64,000 nt of DNA from Bradyrhizobium sp. ORS 278 (GCF_000026145.1 NC_009445.1:2418001-2482000), one strand, 5' to 3'. Counted from the stretch's first letter, positions 17,181 through 26,874 are shown. Notes: generated from the letters alone by a model not told the origin. A program made the numbers and translations.

Positions 17181-20100
17181 TCAGGGAGAGTCTCCGACCG
17201 GCGACGCGCGTCCGCGACTCCGCTGCCGCGACGTAGGCTGCCCTTGCTTGTTCGAAGCGTCGCGTTTGAGGGCAGCGAGAAATCGGATCGCGGCGGTCAA
17301 GATCCGGTCGGGACGGATCTTGTGCTTGTAGACGAGCCGTGAGCGCGGACGGCCGGGGCGCGGAGTGCCCGCCGTTGCAGCAGGTCTCAGCCGTGCAGCG
17401 ATGCCCTCTGTTCCGACGTCGAGCCGCGCGATGCCCAGGGCATGGCAGTCCAGGCGGATGCGGGCTGACGCGATCAGATTGCTCGCTTCTTGCGGCGGAT
17501 GACCGAAGCGGAGCTGCATGTCGTCCTCGATGTCGTCGATGTCGGCCACCGTCTCGGCGTGAGCCAGGCGGGCGTAGACGTCGAGCCGCGTGACCTGGTC
17601 CTGCACGTAGTCCGACGGCAGGAATGCCGGACGGTCGATGCGCAATTCCGGAAGCCAGAACTCGGCGGCGCGGTGCGGCCGTCCTTGCAAGGCCCGCGAC
17701 AGCAGCTCTTGATAGAGGGCCGGCCCGAAAACCTGGACATGGCCAGCCTGCTGCTCGGACAACAGATCGCCTGCACCGCGCAGATCGAGATCCCGTGCGC
17801 TGATCTGAAATCCGGCGCCTGCGAAGTGGAGCTCTTGCAGAGCGGAAAGTCGCTTCTGGGCGGCGTCGCCCGGAGTGTCGGCGAGCAGGTAGGCATAGGC
17901 GCGGATGCCGCCGCGTCCTACGCGACCGCGTAGCTGATGCAACTGCGACAAGCCGAAATGTTCGGCGCCCGAGATCAGGATCGTATTGGCGCGAGGGATG
18001 TCGAGCCCATTTTCGACGATGTTGGTCGCCAGCAGGATGTCGGCTTTGCCCGCCACGAACCGCATCATCTCCGCGTCGATCTCGCGGGCCGGCATGCGGC
18101 CATGGATCATGGCGATGCCGAGTTCGGGAACGAGATGGCTGAGGCGCTCCCGCATCGGTGCAAGATCCTTGATGCGCGGGCAGATCACGAAACTCTGCCC
18201 GCCTCGCCGATGCTCACGTCGGAGCGCCATCGACAGCGTGGCATCGAGCAGCGGCTCGACCTTGGTCAATACCGGACGACGCCGCACCGGTGGCGTCGCG
18301 ATGATGCTGAGATCGCGCAAGCCTGCCATGGCGCCCGCCATCGTGCGCGGGATCGGGGTCGCGCTCATCGTCAGTGCGTGGACGCCTGCTCGCAATGCAG
18401 AAAGCCTGGCCTTGTCGGCGGCCCCGAAATGCTGCTCCTCGTCAACGATGACGAGGCCCAGATCGGCAAATCGCACGTCATCGGCGGCGAGCGCCGTCGT
18501 TCCGATGACGAGCTTGAGCGTACCGTCGGCGAGTTGCCGCCTGGTGCTCCGCGCGTCCGCCGTCGTCGAGAGGCGCGAGAGATGTCCGACGCTGATCCCG
18601 AACGGCGCGAAGCGCTTCACGAAGGTCTGGACATGCTGGGCAGCAAGCACCGTCGTGGGGACGATGAGAGCAACCTGCCGCCCGGCGAACACAGTCGCCG
18701 CCGCGGCCCGCAGGGCAATCTCGGTCTTTCCGAAGCCCACGTCGCCGCACACGATCCGGTCCATGGGATGGCCGGCGCCGAGATCCTTCAGCACGTCTTC
18801 GATCGCGGCGGCCTGATCGGGGGTGACCAGATAGGGAAAGCGTGCGACGAAGCGCTCGTACTCCACTGCAGGAGCAACGATGCGCGGCGCCTCGGCGCGT
18901 CGCCGCGCGCGGATCTGATCGGACAGTCTCACGGCGGTCCGATCGATCTCATCCTCCGCCCGCAGACAGCGAGCCGCCCATGATCGGCCGTCGGCATCGT
19001 CCAGCTTGACGCCGCTTGGATCGCCCGCGTAGGGCCAGATCAGCCCGAGATCGGCGATCGGCACCAGGATCGCCTCGTCGTTTGCGAAGACCAGGCGGAT
19101 CATGTCGCGCGCGCTGACATTGGGTGCGGAAATGAGTTCGAGGCCGTCCAGCAGTGCGAGGCCGCGCTGCAGATGGATGATCGCGCTTCCCGGCACAGGA
19201 ATCGTGATGCCTGCGACCGCAGCCTGCCTGGCCATCGGCAGCAGATGCCGCGCCCTGCTGCCGAGTACCTCGGCAGCAGTTATGACGATCAGCGGCCGGC
19301 GCGTCCCGGTCGTGAAGCCGCGGTCGAGATCGATCAGCAGCGAGGTGATGGCGCCGTCTCGCGCTCGTGTTGCTGCCGCCCAATTCTTGCGCCGCTCCGC
19401 TTTCTCTCCAGCCACGCGCTCCATGCCCTGCAGATCGCGCTCGGTTGCGGCAGTGAACAGGATCCGGGCGCCACGCTGCCTCGCGCTCTCGATGAAGCGC
19501 CGAAGCGTCGCACGAGCTGACCTCTGCTGGGCAAACACAGGAATCGGCTCGCTGTGGCCCTTCGCCGGCAGAACGGTGGCGAGGCGCAACGCGTGGCGCC
19601 AGGTGCTGCGATCGACGAAGGCGCGCTTGCGACGTTCTTTGTCGACGTCGCTCTCGTCGAGCGCAGCAAGCCGCATCTCGGCGTGATCCGGTACGGTGCT
19701 GTCGACGATGATCTCACTGCCGTCCAGATAGGTGAAGAGGTCGACCAGCGCTTCGCCACCAACACTGCGCTCCGACATGGGATCGATCACCAGCGTTTCG
19801 GCGGCGACGACGGCATTCTGATGCCCGAGATCGAAGAAGTGAATGTCGCTGATCATGCCGTCAGCATGATTGATCCTGACCGGGCCGAGCGCGCCGGCGG
19901 GAAACAACTCGGTCGTCTGGCCATGAAACAGAACGGAGCCGGGATCGTCAGGCGGCTCGTCGGTCGCATAGCCCAGTTTCGCCAGAGAGTTGCGAAACCC
20001 TTCCAAATCGATCGGCTGTCCGGCCTTGAGGTGCAGACTGGCAGCGGTCCAGCATCGCTGTGGCGGAACGAGTGGAAGAACGGCTTCGACGGTCGAGATG

Positions 20101-20456
20101 AGCAGAGGATGACGAGCGTGCTCGGCCAGCCGTCTCAGCACATGGGCGCGACGCCCTGAGAGTTCGCGCGACGGCGCCGCGTCGTCAAACGGCACGGTGT
20201 CGAAGCGCGGCAGCACCAGCACGCCGCAGTCAGGATCCATCGCGTGAAGCACGGCGGCGATACGTTCGGCACGCGCCTCATCGCTCGAGAGGAAGACCAC
20301 GCCTCGCGTGCTCGGCTGTTGCCAGAGCCGGAGCAGATGAGAGGCAACCAGTCCGAGGGGCGCGTCCGACGCCGGCACTTGGCGCGGCGGCCGCGCGGAC
20401 GCGTCCTGAACCGCATCGGAGGGTTTGGATCTCGAGGGAGTTGCAGACTTGGCCAT
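17181..20456 (-). CDS. Mfd-like DNA translocase (transcription-repair coupling factor paralogue)
   Basis: A 1091-residue superfamily 2 helicase with the Mfd domain order. N-terminal UvrB-like region (about 30-400), a degenerate RNA-polymerase-interacting region (about 410-510, where the usual HxxHGIG becomes IIHLQRGLALL), then the RecG-like motor with Walker A GDVGFGKTE, box DEEQHFG, motif III TMSATPIPRT, and LHQLRGRVGRG. The TRCF C-terminal domain is present (about 930-1040). True Mfd is somewhat longer (about 1150-1170) and conserved in the contact region, so this is probably a second, divergent copy and not the housekeeping gene. It is convergent with dabA and has its own promoter side towards 20650. 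What it does beyond translocating on DNA is unknown. Confidence 0.75.
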   Translation of the reverse strand: MAKSATPSRSKPSDAVQDASARPPRQVPASDAPLGLVASHLLRLWQQPSTRGVVFLSSDEARAERIAAVLHAMDPDCGVLVLPRFDTVPFDDAAPSRELSGRRAHVLRRLAEHARHPLLISTVEAVLPLVPPQRCWTAASLHLKAGQPIDLEGFRNSLAKLGYATDEPPDDPGSVLFHGQTTELFPAGALGPVRINHADGMISDIHFFDLGHQNAVVAAETLVIDPMSERSVGGEALVDLFTYLDGSEIIVDSTVPDHAEMRLAALDESDVDKERRKRAFVDRSTWRHALRLATVLPAKGHSEPIPVFAQQRSARATLRRFIESARQRGARILFTAATERDLQGMERVAGEKAERRKNWAAATRARDGAITSLLIDLDRGFTTGTRRPLIVITAAEVLGSRARHLLPMARQAAVAGITIPVPGSAIIHLQRGLALLDGLELISAPNVSARDMIRLVFANDEAILVPIADLGLIWPYAGDPSGVKLDDADGRSWAARCLRAEDEIDRTAVRLSDQIRARRRAEAPRIVAPAVEYERFVARFPYLVTPDQAAAIEDVLKDLGAGHPMDRIVCGDVGFGKTEIALRAAAATVFAGRQVALIVPTTVLAAQHVQTFVKRFAPFGISVGHLSRLSTTADARSTRRQLADGTLKLVIGTTALAADDVRFADLGLVIVDEEQHFGAADKARLSALRAGVHALTMSATPIPRTMAGAMAGLRDLSIIATPPVRRRPVLTKVEPLLDATLSMALRREHRRGGQSFVICPRIKDLAPMRERLSHLVPELGIAMIHGRMPAREIDAEMMRFVAGKADILLATNIVENGLDIPRANTILISGAEHFGLSQLHQLRGRVGRGGIRAYAYLLADTPGDAAQKRLSALQELHFAGAGFQISARDLDLRGAGDLLSEQQAGHVQVFGPALYQELLSRALQGRPHRAAEFWLPELRIDRPAFLPSDYVQDQVTRLDVYARLAHAETVADIDDIEDDMQLRFGHPPQEASNLIASARIRLDCHALGIARLDVGTEGIAARLRPAATAGTPRPGRPRSRLVYKHKIRPDRILTAAIRFLAALKRDASNKQGQPTSRQRSRGRASPVGDSP

Positions 20457-20648
20457 CCCCGACCAAACACTGGCTCATCCCTAAGAGTTCCGCCGCCGCT
20501 TGCCGACGCTCAGTCCTGGCCACCGGTCGAGCGGCGGACTCTGCGGCACCGCACCTTCGGGTGGCGCGGACGTTCGAAACGCTGCGATGCGGCCGCTGAC
20601 CTCCGTGAGGTCTTCAGTGACAAAGGGAGGTGGCGTCGAGGAGGGGCG

Positions 20649-21050
20649 TCAACGCGCGCCGACCATCGTCGCCAGGACATTGGCCACGGACATGACATCC
20701 ACTGGTTTCTCCCAATGCGGAACGTCGGCAAATTCGGGCAGGATGGACGCCTTGTCATAGCCGGTCGTAAAGACGAATGGAATGTTGCGCTCACGCAGCA
20801 TGCGCGCGACCGGGAAGATCATCTCGGTCCTGACATTGATGTCGAGCACAGCTGCGTCGACGGGCTGTCCCGATCGTAGCAGCACCTGAGCCTCGTCGAT
20901 GTCACACATCGGGCCGATCACGTCAGCGCCGAGACGGCGGAAGGCGGCAGCGAAATCGTCGGCCAGGAAATACTCGTCCTCGACAATCAGGATGGACCGC
21001 CTGGCAAAGGGCTGTGAGGACATGCGGGGAATGGCAGAGCCCTGACGCAT
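20649..21050 (-). CDS. Single-domain response regulator (receiver only)
   Basis: A 133-residue CheY-like receiver with no output domain. Visible are the acidic pair in ILIVEDEYFL, the phosphorylation aspartate in AAVLDINV, the Thr of VFTTGYD and the Lys of HWEKPVD. The ATG at 21050 has AGGAG seven bases upstream, better than an internal ATG at 21023. Small receivers of this type in Rhizobiales often serve HWE/HisKA2 kinases in general stress signalling; an HWE kinase gene lies 1.2 kb away on the other strand. The partnership is inference. Confidence 0.85.
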   Translation of the reverse strand: MRQGSAIPRMSSQPFARRSILIVEDEYFLADDFAAAFRRLGADVIGPMCDIDEAQVLLRSGQPVDAAVLDINVRTEMIFPVARMLRERNIPFVFTTGYDKASILPEFADVPHWEKPVDVMSVANVLATMVGAR

Positions 21051-21541
21051 GAGGTTTCTCCTACGAGAATGACCGATAGGAACGACTGTCGGACAAATAC
21101 CTTGTCGCGAAATGGTGTGGAAGCACCCGTGTTGCCATTACCGGCGCTTGGGAGGAACCGGACCTTGGATTGTCGGTCGGTCATGGAACAGTTTAGCTCG
21201 CGGCACCTGATCATCGTCGGCTGATCGTGGACGGCCCGATCATGCTCGGCCGTCGTCGACAAGAGAACATGGTTCGCGATGCCGTCGGGCCCTTGTTCCG
21301 ATCTGCGGCGCTGCAGGATGGGCCAAGGGTCATCGGAATCGTCCTACGTAGGCTTTTATCAGATGGTACGGCTGGTCTCAACGCGATGAAGCGAGCTGCG
21401 GCCGAATGGCGGCGGTCCAGGCACCATCGGACGTGCTTGCTGATGAGATGCTGCGGCTTGCGCTGAGGCGAGTTCCGTCATCTGATCAGTCAGGTCGCTA
21501 TCGCGCCGCCTGCGCCGGAGCCGACTGAAAGGGGAGCAAAC
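21051..21541. other. Intergenic region without recognisable gene
   Basis: About 490 bases between the divergent receiver gene and a small hypothetical gene. No convincing coding frame, tRNA or repeat was seen. I looked for the GGAAC-N16/17-CGTT pattern of EcfG-type stress promoters and did not find it. Confidence 0.5.
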
Positions 21542-21994
21542 ATGCCGAGCGTTCCGCATGACGATGCGGACCAGACAGAAGCCGAAATTCGTTCCGAGCA
21601 GATGCAGCTGCAGAAGGCGATCGCATCCATCTCGGATGGCCGGATCCGACTGCGCCATCAGGAACGCCGGGTTGCCGATATGCATGAGCCCGGGACGGGA
21701 ACGGCCGGCTGCAGGACGCGAGACGAGGCCGAGCGGCTCGCGACCCTGATGCGCGGCAGCCTGGAGCAATGGGAGCGGCATCGCGCGCTGATCGAACAGC
21801 GGCTGGCCTATCTGCACGTTCGCCGCGCGCGAGCGGAAGCGCTGACCGGCAATGTTGCGCCGTCTCTGGCCCGGTCTGTTTGCGCGTCAGGCCTCGTAGC
21901 GGGGCAGCTTGATGAACTGGATGCCCGTCGCGCACCAGGCGAATATGCAGTCATGTCCGTCCGCGAAGTTCCCGATGCGGCCGGTCGTGAATAG
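21542..21994 (+). CDS. Hypothetical protein, 150 residues
   Basis: Not recognised. The ATG at 21542 has a good site (AAAGGGGAG) six bases upstream. The first 105 residues are charged and helical (EIRSEQMQLQKAIASI, RTRDEAERLATLMRG, LEQWERHRALIEQRLAYL), which suggests a coiled-coil-like small cytoplasmic protein. The tail after about residue 115 runs antisense to the remnant gene at 21887-22153 and looks less protein-like, so the original stop may have been lost and the C-terminus extended. Confidence 0.5.
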   Translation: MPSVPHDDADQTEAEIRSEQMQLQKAIASISDGRIRLRHQERRVADMHEPGTGTAGCRTRDEAERLATLMRGSLEQWERHRALIEQRLAYLHVRRARAEALTGNVAPSLARSVCASGLVAGQLDELDARRAPGEYAVMSVREVPDAAGRE

Positions 21995-22153
21995 TTTAGG
22001 CCGAATAGGCGCTCGACGTCTTCCATGGCGAGGTGCAGGCCCTGGCCGGGAACTAAACCGTCCCGCTGCATGTGCGGACTCGGAAGGCTGAGTGGCTCGG
22101 ACCTGGGTCATCAGGTCGAGGACAAGCGCGTCGTCGATCTTGCGGCCGATCAA
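21887..22153 (-). pseudogene. Small gene remnant with two apparent compensating frameshifts
   Basis: Read from the ATG at 22153, the frame gives a protein-like start (MIGRKIDDALVLDLMTQVRA), then an arginine/proline-rich middle that looks out of frame, then a protein-like end (GRIGNFADGHDCIFAW, IQFIKLPRYEA). The missing middle is found in another minus-strand frame between about 22070 and 22000 (RDGLVPGQGLHLAMEDVERL). Two opposite single-base changes near 22068 and 21998 would restore one protein of about 88 residues. No family was recognised. Sequencing error is an alternative explanation. Confidence 0.35.
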
Positions 22154-22289
22154 GCGGCATGCGCCGGATTCCTTGGCGAGGAGCGCGTTGTTTCGCTCCG
22201 TGAGCAGGGAGGCGGCTATTTCGTTCGCGGGACGGATGGGCTAGCTTGCGTCTCTTTTCGGCTGAGGCGGATTTGATTTGCAGCGGGAC

Positions 22290-25200
22290 ATGGCCACAGG
22301 CGGCGTCTCTCAATCGGGCGACAAGAAGCGGCGGCCGCTGGTGATCGGCGTCGGCGCCTCCACCAGCCATACCGAAAGCCTTGCCCGGTTCCTGTCCAGA
22401 GCTGCGCTCGATCAGGACCTTGCCATTGTGCTCGTGCTGCGGCATCGCGAGGGTTTGGACGAAGAATGGCTGCGCCAGGTGCTGCAGCCGCTGGAGAACG
22501 TCCGCCTCCGGGCTCTCGAGGACGGCGCCGAGATCGAAGGGCAGGTGATCTATCTTTGTCCGCCCGACATGATCGCGACCTTGCACGACAACCGCGCGGT
22601 CCTGCGTCAAAGCCCGCAGGCGCCGGGCGAGCGTGCCACCATCGATAGCCTCCTGGTGTCGCTTGCCGAGGAGCGCGCGGAGCAGGCGATCGGCGTTATT
22701 CTGGCTGGCACCGGTGGTGACGGCACGCTCGGCGTCGCGGCGTTGAAGGATCATGGCGGGCTCGCCCTCGCCGAGCGCCCGGTCGGCGAGGAAGAGGAAC
22801 CGCAGGACAGCAGCCGGGCCGCCGCGATCGCCGATTTCGTGCTGGCGGCCGAGGACATCCCGGATCACATCCAGGTCTACGCCCGTCACCTTCGCAGGCT
22901 GGAGGACCGCCAGGGCTTCGACGAGGTGCTCGCCGCAGCCGCCACCTCGCTCGACCGCATTGCCGACATCCTGCGCACCAAGACCGGCAACGACTTCCAC
23001 GGCTACAAGCAGAATACCTTTCTGCGCCGCGTCCAACGCCGCATGCAGGTGGCGCAGATCGGCGATGTTTCCGCCTATGTCGATTTCCTGCGCAACGACA
23101 AGGACGAGGTCCAACACCTGTTCAACGACCTCCTGATCGGCGTGACCGAGTTCTTTCGCGACAGGCGGGAGTTCGAGGTGCTGGAGCAGGATGTCATTCC
23201 GCAGATCTTTGCCGGCAGGCAGCGCGGACATCCGATCCGCGTCTGGGTCCTGGGCTGCGCCACCGGCGAGGAGGCCTATTCGATCGCCATTCTGCTGCGT
23301 GAGCACGCCGCCAGGCTCGACGCGCCTCCCCCGCTGCAGATCTTCGCGACCGATATCGACGGAAAGGCGCTGGCGGCCGCGCGGGTCGGCCGCTACCGGA
23401 CCGACATCGAAGCCAACATCTCGCCGGAACGGCTGGCGCGCTGGTTCGTGCGCGAGGGTGACACCTATTGCGTGGTCAAGGAGCTGCGCGAGATGTGCAT
23501 CTTCTCCCAGCACAACGTCATCAAGGACGCTCCGTTTTCGAAGCTCGACCTGGTGTCGTGCCGCAATCTGCTGATCTATCTGAACGCGGAGTTGCAGAAC
23601 CGCGTGATCCCGCTGTTCCACTTCTCGCTGCTGCCGGGCCGCTTTCTGTTCCTGGGAAATTCGGAGAACGTGACGCGGCATCCGAAGCTGTTTGCGCCGG
23701 TCGACCGTCGCGCGCGCATCTTCCGCAAGCTCGACGGCGGGTCGCGGCTCCCGCCGGAATTCCCGATCAGCACGGCCGCGGGACGCGCGACGGTCGACAT
23801 GCCGGCGATCCGCCCCTTCAATGCCGATGTCGGGCTGGAGCGCAAGGCACAGCGCATCGCCGAGCGTTATGCGCCGGCCTATGTCATCACCGACAGCAAC
23901 TTCCAGATCCTGCACTTCTCCGGCCGCACCGGCCGCTTCATCGAGCCGACCGCCGGCGTCGCGACCTTGGATCTGCTCGGCCTCGTTCATCGCGACCTGC
24001 GGCTCGAATTGCGGACGGCGCTCGGTCATGCCCGCGACTTCAATCAGATCGTGCATGCCGACCAGGTGATGCTTGGCGTCAACGGCCATACGATCGGCGT
24101 CGACATCACGGTCGAGCCAGTCGAGGATAGCGACAACGGTCACCGCAACTTTGTCGTGCTGTTCAAGGACGGCCCGCTGCGCCCGCCCGCCACGGCGCTG
24201 GCCAGCGGCAGCAGCGCGCTGGTGCGCAGCGAGCATGTCGAGCGGCTCGAGAGCGAGCTGCGGGCGACGCGCGAGCGGCTCCAGGCGACGATCGAGGAGC
24301 TGGAGAGCACCAACGAGGAGCTGAAATCCTCCAATGAGGAATATCAATCGCTGAACGAGGAGCTGCAATCCGCCAATGAGGAGCTGGAGACCTCGCGCGA
24401 GGAGCTGCAATCGGTCAACGAGGAGCTGACGACGGTCAATGGCGAGCTGGCCCATCGTGTCCAGGAGTTGACACGCGCGACCAGCGATCTGAAGAACTTT
24501 CTCGAGAGCACGCAGATCGCGACCGTATTCGTGGATAACGATCTGCGGGTGATGAATTTCACTCCCGCCATCACCCAGGTGCTGCATCTCGTCGAGACCG
24601 ATGTCGGCCGGCCGATCGCGCATATCAAAGCAAGGATCCCGATCAAGGAGTTGTACGAGGACATCCGCCGGGTCCTCCGCACGCTCGCCAGCGCCGAGCG
24701 CGAGCTGATCGCGCCCGATAGTGGCACCCGGTTCATCGTGCGGATGCTGCCCTATCGAAGTGTGGATAATTTCATCGCCGGCGTGGTGATGACCTTCATC
24801 GACGTTACCGCGATCACCCGCGCCGAGGAGCGCCAGCGGCTGCTGCTCGCCGAACTGCAGCATCGCGTGCGCAACACGCTCGGCGTGGTCCGCTCGATCG
24901 CGCGGCGCTCGGCCCAGACCAGTTCGACCGTCGAAGAGTATGCCGCCCACCTCGATGGCCGGCTCGGCGCGCTGGCGCGCACCCAGGCGGCGGTGACGCG
25001 CGACCCCCAAGCGGGGGTGGATCTCGAATATCTCCTGGCCGACGAACTGATGGCCTACAAGGCGCGCGAGGGCGAGCAGGTGCGCATCTCCGGACCGTCG
25101 ATGCGGCTGCAGCCCAAGGCCGCGGAGACCTTGTCGCTGGCGATCCACGAGCTGGCGACCAATGCGGTGAAATACGGCGCGCTGAGCCAGCCCACCGGGC

Positions 25201-25454
25201 GCATCGATATCAGCTGGCATATCGATGAGAGCGTGACTCCCAAGGAATTGGTGTTCGAATGGCGAGAGAGAGGAGGGCCTGAGGTGAAGCCGTCGAAACG
25301 AAAGGGATTTGGCAGCGAAATTCTGGAGCGCACCCTGGCGTTTGAGCTGAAGGGCAGGACGCAATTGTCGTTCAATCCGGCCGGCATGCAATTTCAAATC
25401 ATCCTTCCGCTCAGCCGCAGTTTCGTCCAGGGCCCTGCGACCGGCCAGCGATGA
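22290..25454 (+). CDS. CheB-CheR-PAS-HWE hybrid sensor histidine kinase
   Basis: About 1054 residues in one chain. In order: a CheB methylesterase domain (about 15-190; GASTSHTE, LRHREG and GTGGDG carry the Ser, His and Asp of the triad), a CheR methyltransferase domain (about 205-470; VWVLGCATGEEAYS binds S-adenosylmethionine), a PAS domain (about 510-640), a heptad coiled coil rich in EELxSxNEEL (about 650-730), a second PAS (about 735-850) and an HWE-type kinase (phospho-His in AELQHRVRNT, N box ELATNAVKYGAL, FEWRERGG). Such fusions lie outside chemotaxis operons and belong to stress or surface-response signalling. ATG 22290 is taken as start; TTG 22278 with AGGCGG before it is possible. 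The stop overlaps the next start. Confidence 0.88.
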   Translation: MATGGVSQSGDKKRRPLVIGVGASTSHTESLARFLSRAALDQDLAIVLVLRHREGLDEEWLRQVLQPLENVRLRALEDGAEIEGQVIYLCPPDMIATLHDNRAVLRQSPQAPGERATIDSLLVSLAEERAEQAIGVILAGTGGDGTLGVAALKDHGGLALAERPVGEEEEPQDSSRAAAIADFVLAAEDIPDHIQVYARHLRRLEDRQGFDEVLAAAATSLDRIADILRTKTGNDFHGYKQNTFLRRVQRRMQVAQIGDVSAYVDFLRNDKDEVQHLFNDLLIGVTEFFRDRREFEVLEQDVIPQIFAGRQRGHPIRVWVLGCATGEEAYSIAILLREHAARLDAPPPLQIFATDIDGKALAAARVGRYRTDIEANISPERLARWFVREGDTYCVVKELREMCIFSQHNVIKDAPFSKLDLVSCRNLLIYLNAELQNRVIPLFHFSLLPGRFLFLGNSENVTRHPKLFAPVDRRARIFRKLDGGSRLPPEFPISTAAGRATVDMPAIRPFNADVGLERKAQRIAERYAPAYVITDSNFQILHFSGRTGRFIEPTAGVATLDLLGLVHRDLRLELRTALGHARDFNQIVHADQVMLGVNGHTIGVDITVEPVEDSDNGHRNFVVLFKDGPLRPPATALASGSSALVRSEHVERLESELRATRERLQATIEELESTNEELKSSNEEYQSLNEELQSANEELETSREELQSVNEELTTVNGELAHRVQELTRATSDLKNFLESTQIATVFVDNDLRVMNFTPAITQVLHLVETDVGRPIAHIKARIPIKELYEDIRRVLRTLASAERELIAPDSGTRFIVRMLPYRSVDNFIAGVVMTFIDVTAITRAEERQRLLLAELQHRVRNTLGVVRSIARRSAQTSSTVEEYAAHLDGRLGALARTQAAVTRDPQAGVDLEYLLADELMAYKAREGEQVRISGPSMRLQPKAAETLSLAIHELATNAVKYGALSQPTGRIDISWHIDESVTPKELVFEWRERGGPEVKPSKRKGFGSEILERTLAFELKGRTQLSFNPAGMQFQIILPLSRSFVQGPATGQR

Positions 25455-26212
25455 GCGGGCGCAGCATCAGTACGCACACGGCGGATGTCGTGCTTCGCCG
25501 GCTGCTTGCGTTCCGCGCGGTCTCCGACGAGGCGGCCGCAATGCTCGAGCAGGCGGTCCGTGGTCACATCCTGGTCGCGCCGGCCGGACAGGAATTGGCC
25601 CGCGAAGGAGACGCCGCGCTCAGCGTCCTCATGATGCTGAGCGGCTGGGCCGCGCGCTATAAGATGCTGGAGGACGGCCGCCGACAGATCGTCAACCTTG
25701 CGCTGCCCGGCGACACCTGTGATGCGCAGGTCTATTTCGTGAAGCGGCTCGATCATTCGATCGCGGCGCTGACGCCGGTCAGCTACGCCGAACTCGACCG
25801 CGAGCGCTTCGAGAGCCTCATCGCGTGCGACCGCAGGCTGGCAGAAGCCTTCTGGTGCGAGACGCTCTCCAATGCCGCGATCCAGCGCGAATGGACGCTG
25901 AACCTCGGCCGCCGCGACGCCTATGAGCGTGTCGCGCACCTGCTGTGCGAGGTGATGACGCGGCTACGAACGGTCGGTCTGATCGACGGCGCCAGCTGCA
26001 CCTTTCCGATCACGCAGACGGATCTCGCCGACGCCACCGGCCTGTCGGTCGTTCACGTCAATCGCACTCTGCAAGAGCTGCGCTCCGCCGGCCTCATCGT
26101 GCTGCGCGACCGGACGCTGACCGTGCCGGATTTCAAGGCGCTGATGGAGGCTGCGATGTTCGACCCCGAGTATCTGCATTACGGATCTCCGCATGACGCG
26201 TCGCCGGGTTGA
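25451..26212 (+). CDS. Crp/Fnr family transcriptional regulator
   Basis: A 253-residue regulator with an N-terminal cyclic-nucleotide-binding-like beta barrel (about 15-130, LPGDTCDAQVYF in the phosphate-binding-cassette position) and a C-terminal winged helix (ITQTDLADATGLSVVHVNRTLQEL about 190-213, given here as TQTDLADATGLS and VHVNRTLQEL). No Fnr-type N-terminal cysteine cluster is present, so oxygen sensing by a 4Fe-4S centre is unlikely. Its ATG overlaps the kinase stop (ATGA), so sensor and regulator are co-translated. Rhizobiales carry many such CheB/CheR-HWE plus Crp pairs. Confidence 0.85.
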   Translation: MSGRSISTHTADVVLRRLLAFRAVSDEAAAMLEQAVRGHILVAPAGQELAREGDAALSVLMMLSGWAARYKMLEDGRRQIVNLALPGDTCDAQVYFVKRLDHSIAALTPVSYAELDRERFESLIACDRRLAEAFWCETLSNAAIQREWTLNLGRRDAYERVAHLLCEVMTRLRTVGLIDGASCTFPITQTDLADATGLSVVHVNRTLQELRSAGLIVLRDRTLTVPDFKALMEAAMFDPEYLHYGSPHDASPG

Positions 26213-26469
26213 ATGAATTCAGCTTGGACGCACGGGAAGAATTCGTGTGTCCCGGCGCGCCGCGCCGCATTCCCGCGCCTCGATGCAGGCGGCTGCTGCG
26301 ACGATCGAGGCGTTGGCCGCCACGAGCCGCAAGGCGGACCATGGGATGGAGAAGGTCCGCGTCAGCCTCGTCCCGAAGGACGGCACATCCATCACGACAT
26401 GCTTCCAACGAGACATGCTTCCAACGAGATGACAGAGCGGCAGCCCGCCGTGAGCCGCCTCGCGCGCCG

Positions 26470-26874
26470 TCAGTTCCAATACATCGCGCGCGGGATGAAC
26501 TCGCGGGCGACGATCATCGCGCTGTCCTCGCACAGTTCCAGCGCGAGCTTCTGCGCCAGCATGACGTCGCACGCCGGCAGGTCGCCCACCGGCACGAAAC
26601 AGAACCCGCGGCGGACGCGTCCGCGCTCGTCGAGCAGGCAGACATTCATTGCCGAGCCCTTGTAGATCCTGTAGCGGCGGCCGCTATGCGAGCCGACCAC
26701 GTCGAAATAGCCGCGGGAGCAAAACTGCTTCCATTGCGCCGGCGTCAACCATTGCTGCAGCAGGCGCCGGGAGCGGCCAGCCGGCGTGCGATGCGCCCGG
26801 TGCTGGCCGAACAGGGCATTCACCGCGCGCAGGCGCCGCAGAGCGCGCGTCTCCGATCGAAGAAGGCCGAACAT
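26470..26874 (-). CDS. Conserved hypothetical protein, 134 residues
   Basis: Not assigned to a characterised family. The protein has a basic N-terminal third, then a compact domain with LTPAQWKQFCSRGYFDVVG, GRRYRIYKGSAMNV, CFVPVGDLPACDVMLAQKLALE and a C-terminal IVAREFIP (landmarks, not one run). Similar small domains with a YRI.xG....N.. core occur widely in bacteria with no known function, as far as I remember. The start at 26874 follows the stop of the upstream minus-strand gene by 11 bases, so the two form an operon. Confidence 0.65.
   Translation of the reverse strand: MFGLLRSETRALRRLRAVNALFGQHRAHRTPAGRSRRLLQQWLTPAQWKQFCSRGYFDVVGSHSGRRYRIYKGSAMNVCLLDERGRVRRGFCFVPVGDLPACDVMLAQKLALELCEDSAMIVAREFIPRAMYWN

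Noticed and set aside
22053..25397. A 1114-codon open frame on the minus strand opposite the CheB-CheR-HWE gene
   Set aside because: The low-complexity QLLxxGLQLL run is merely the complement of the coiled-coil repeats; the plus strand carries the real domains.
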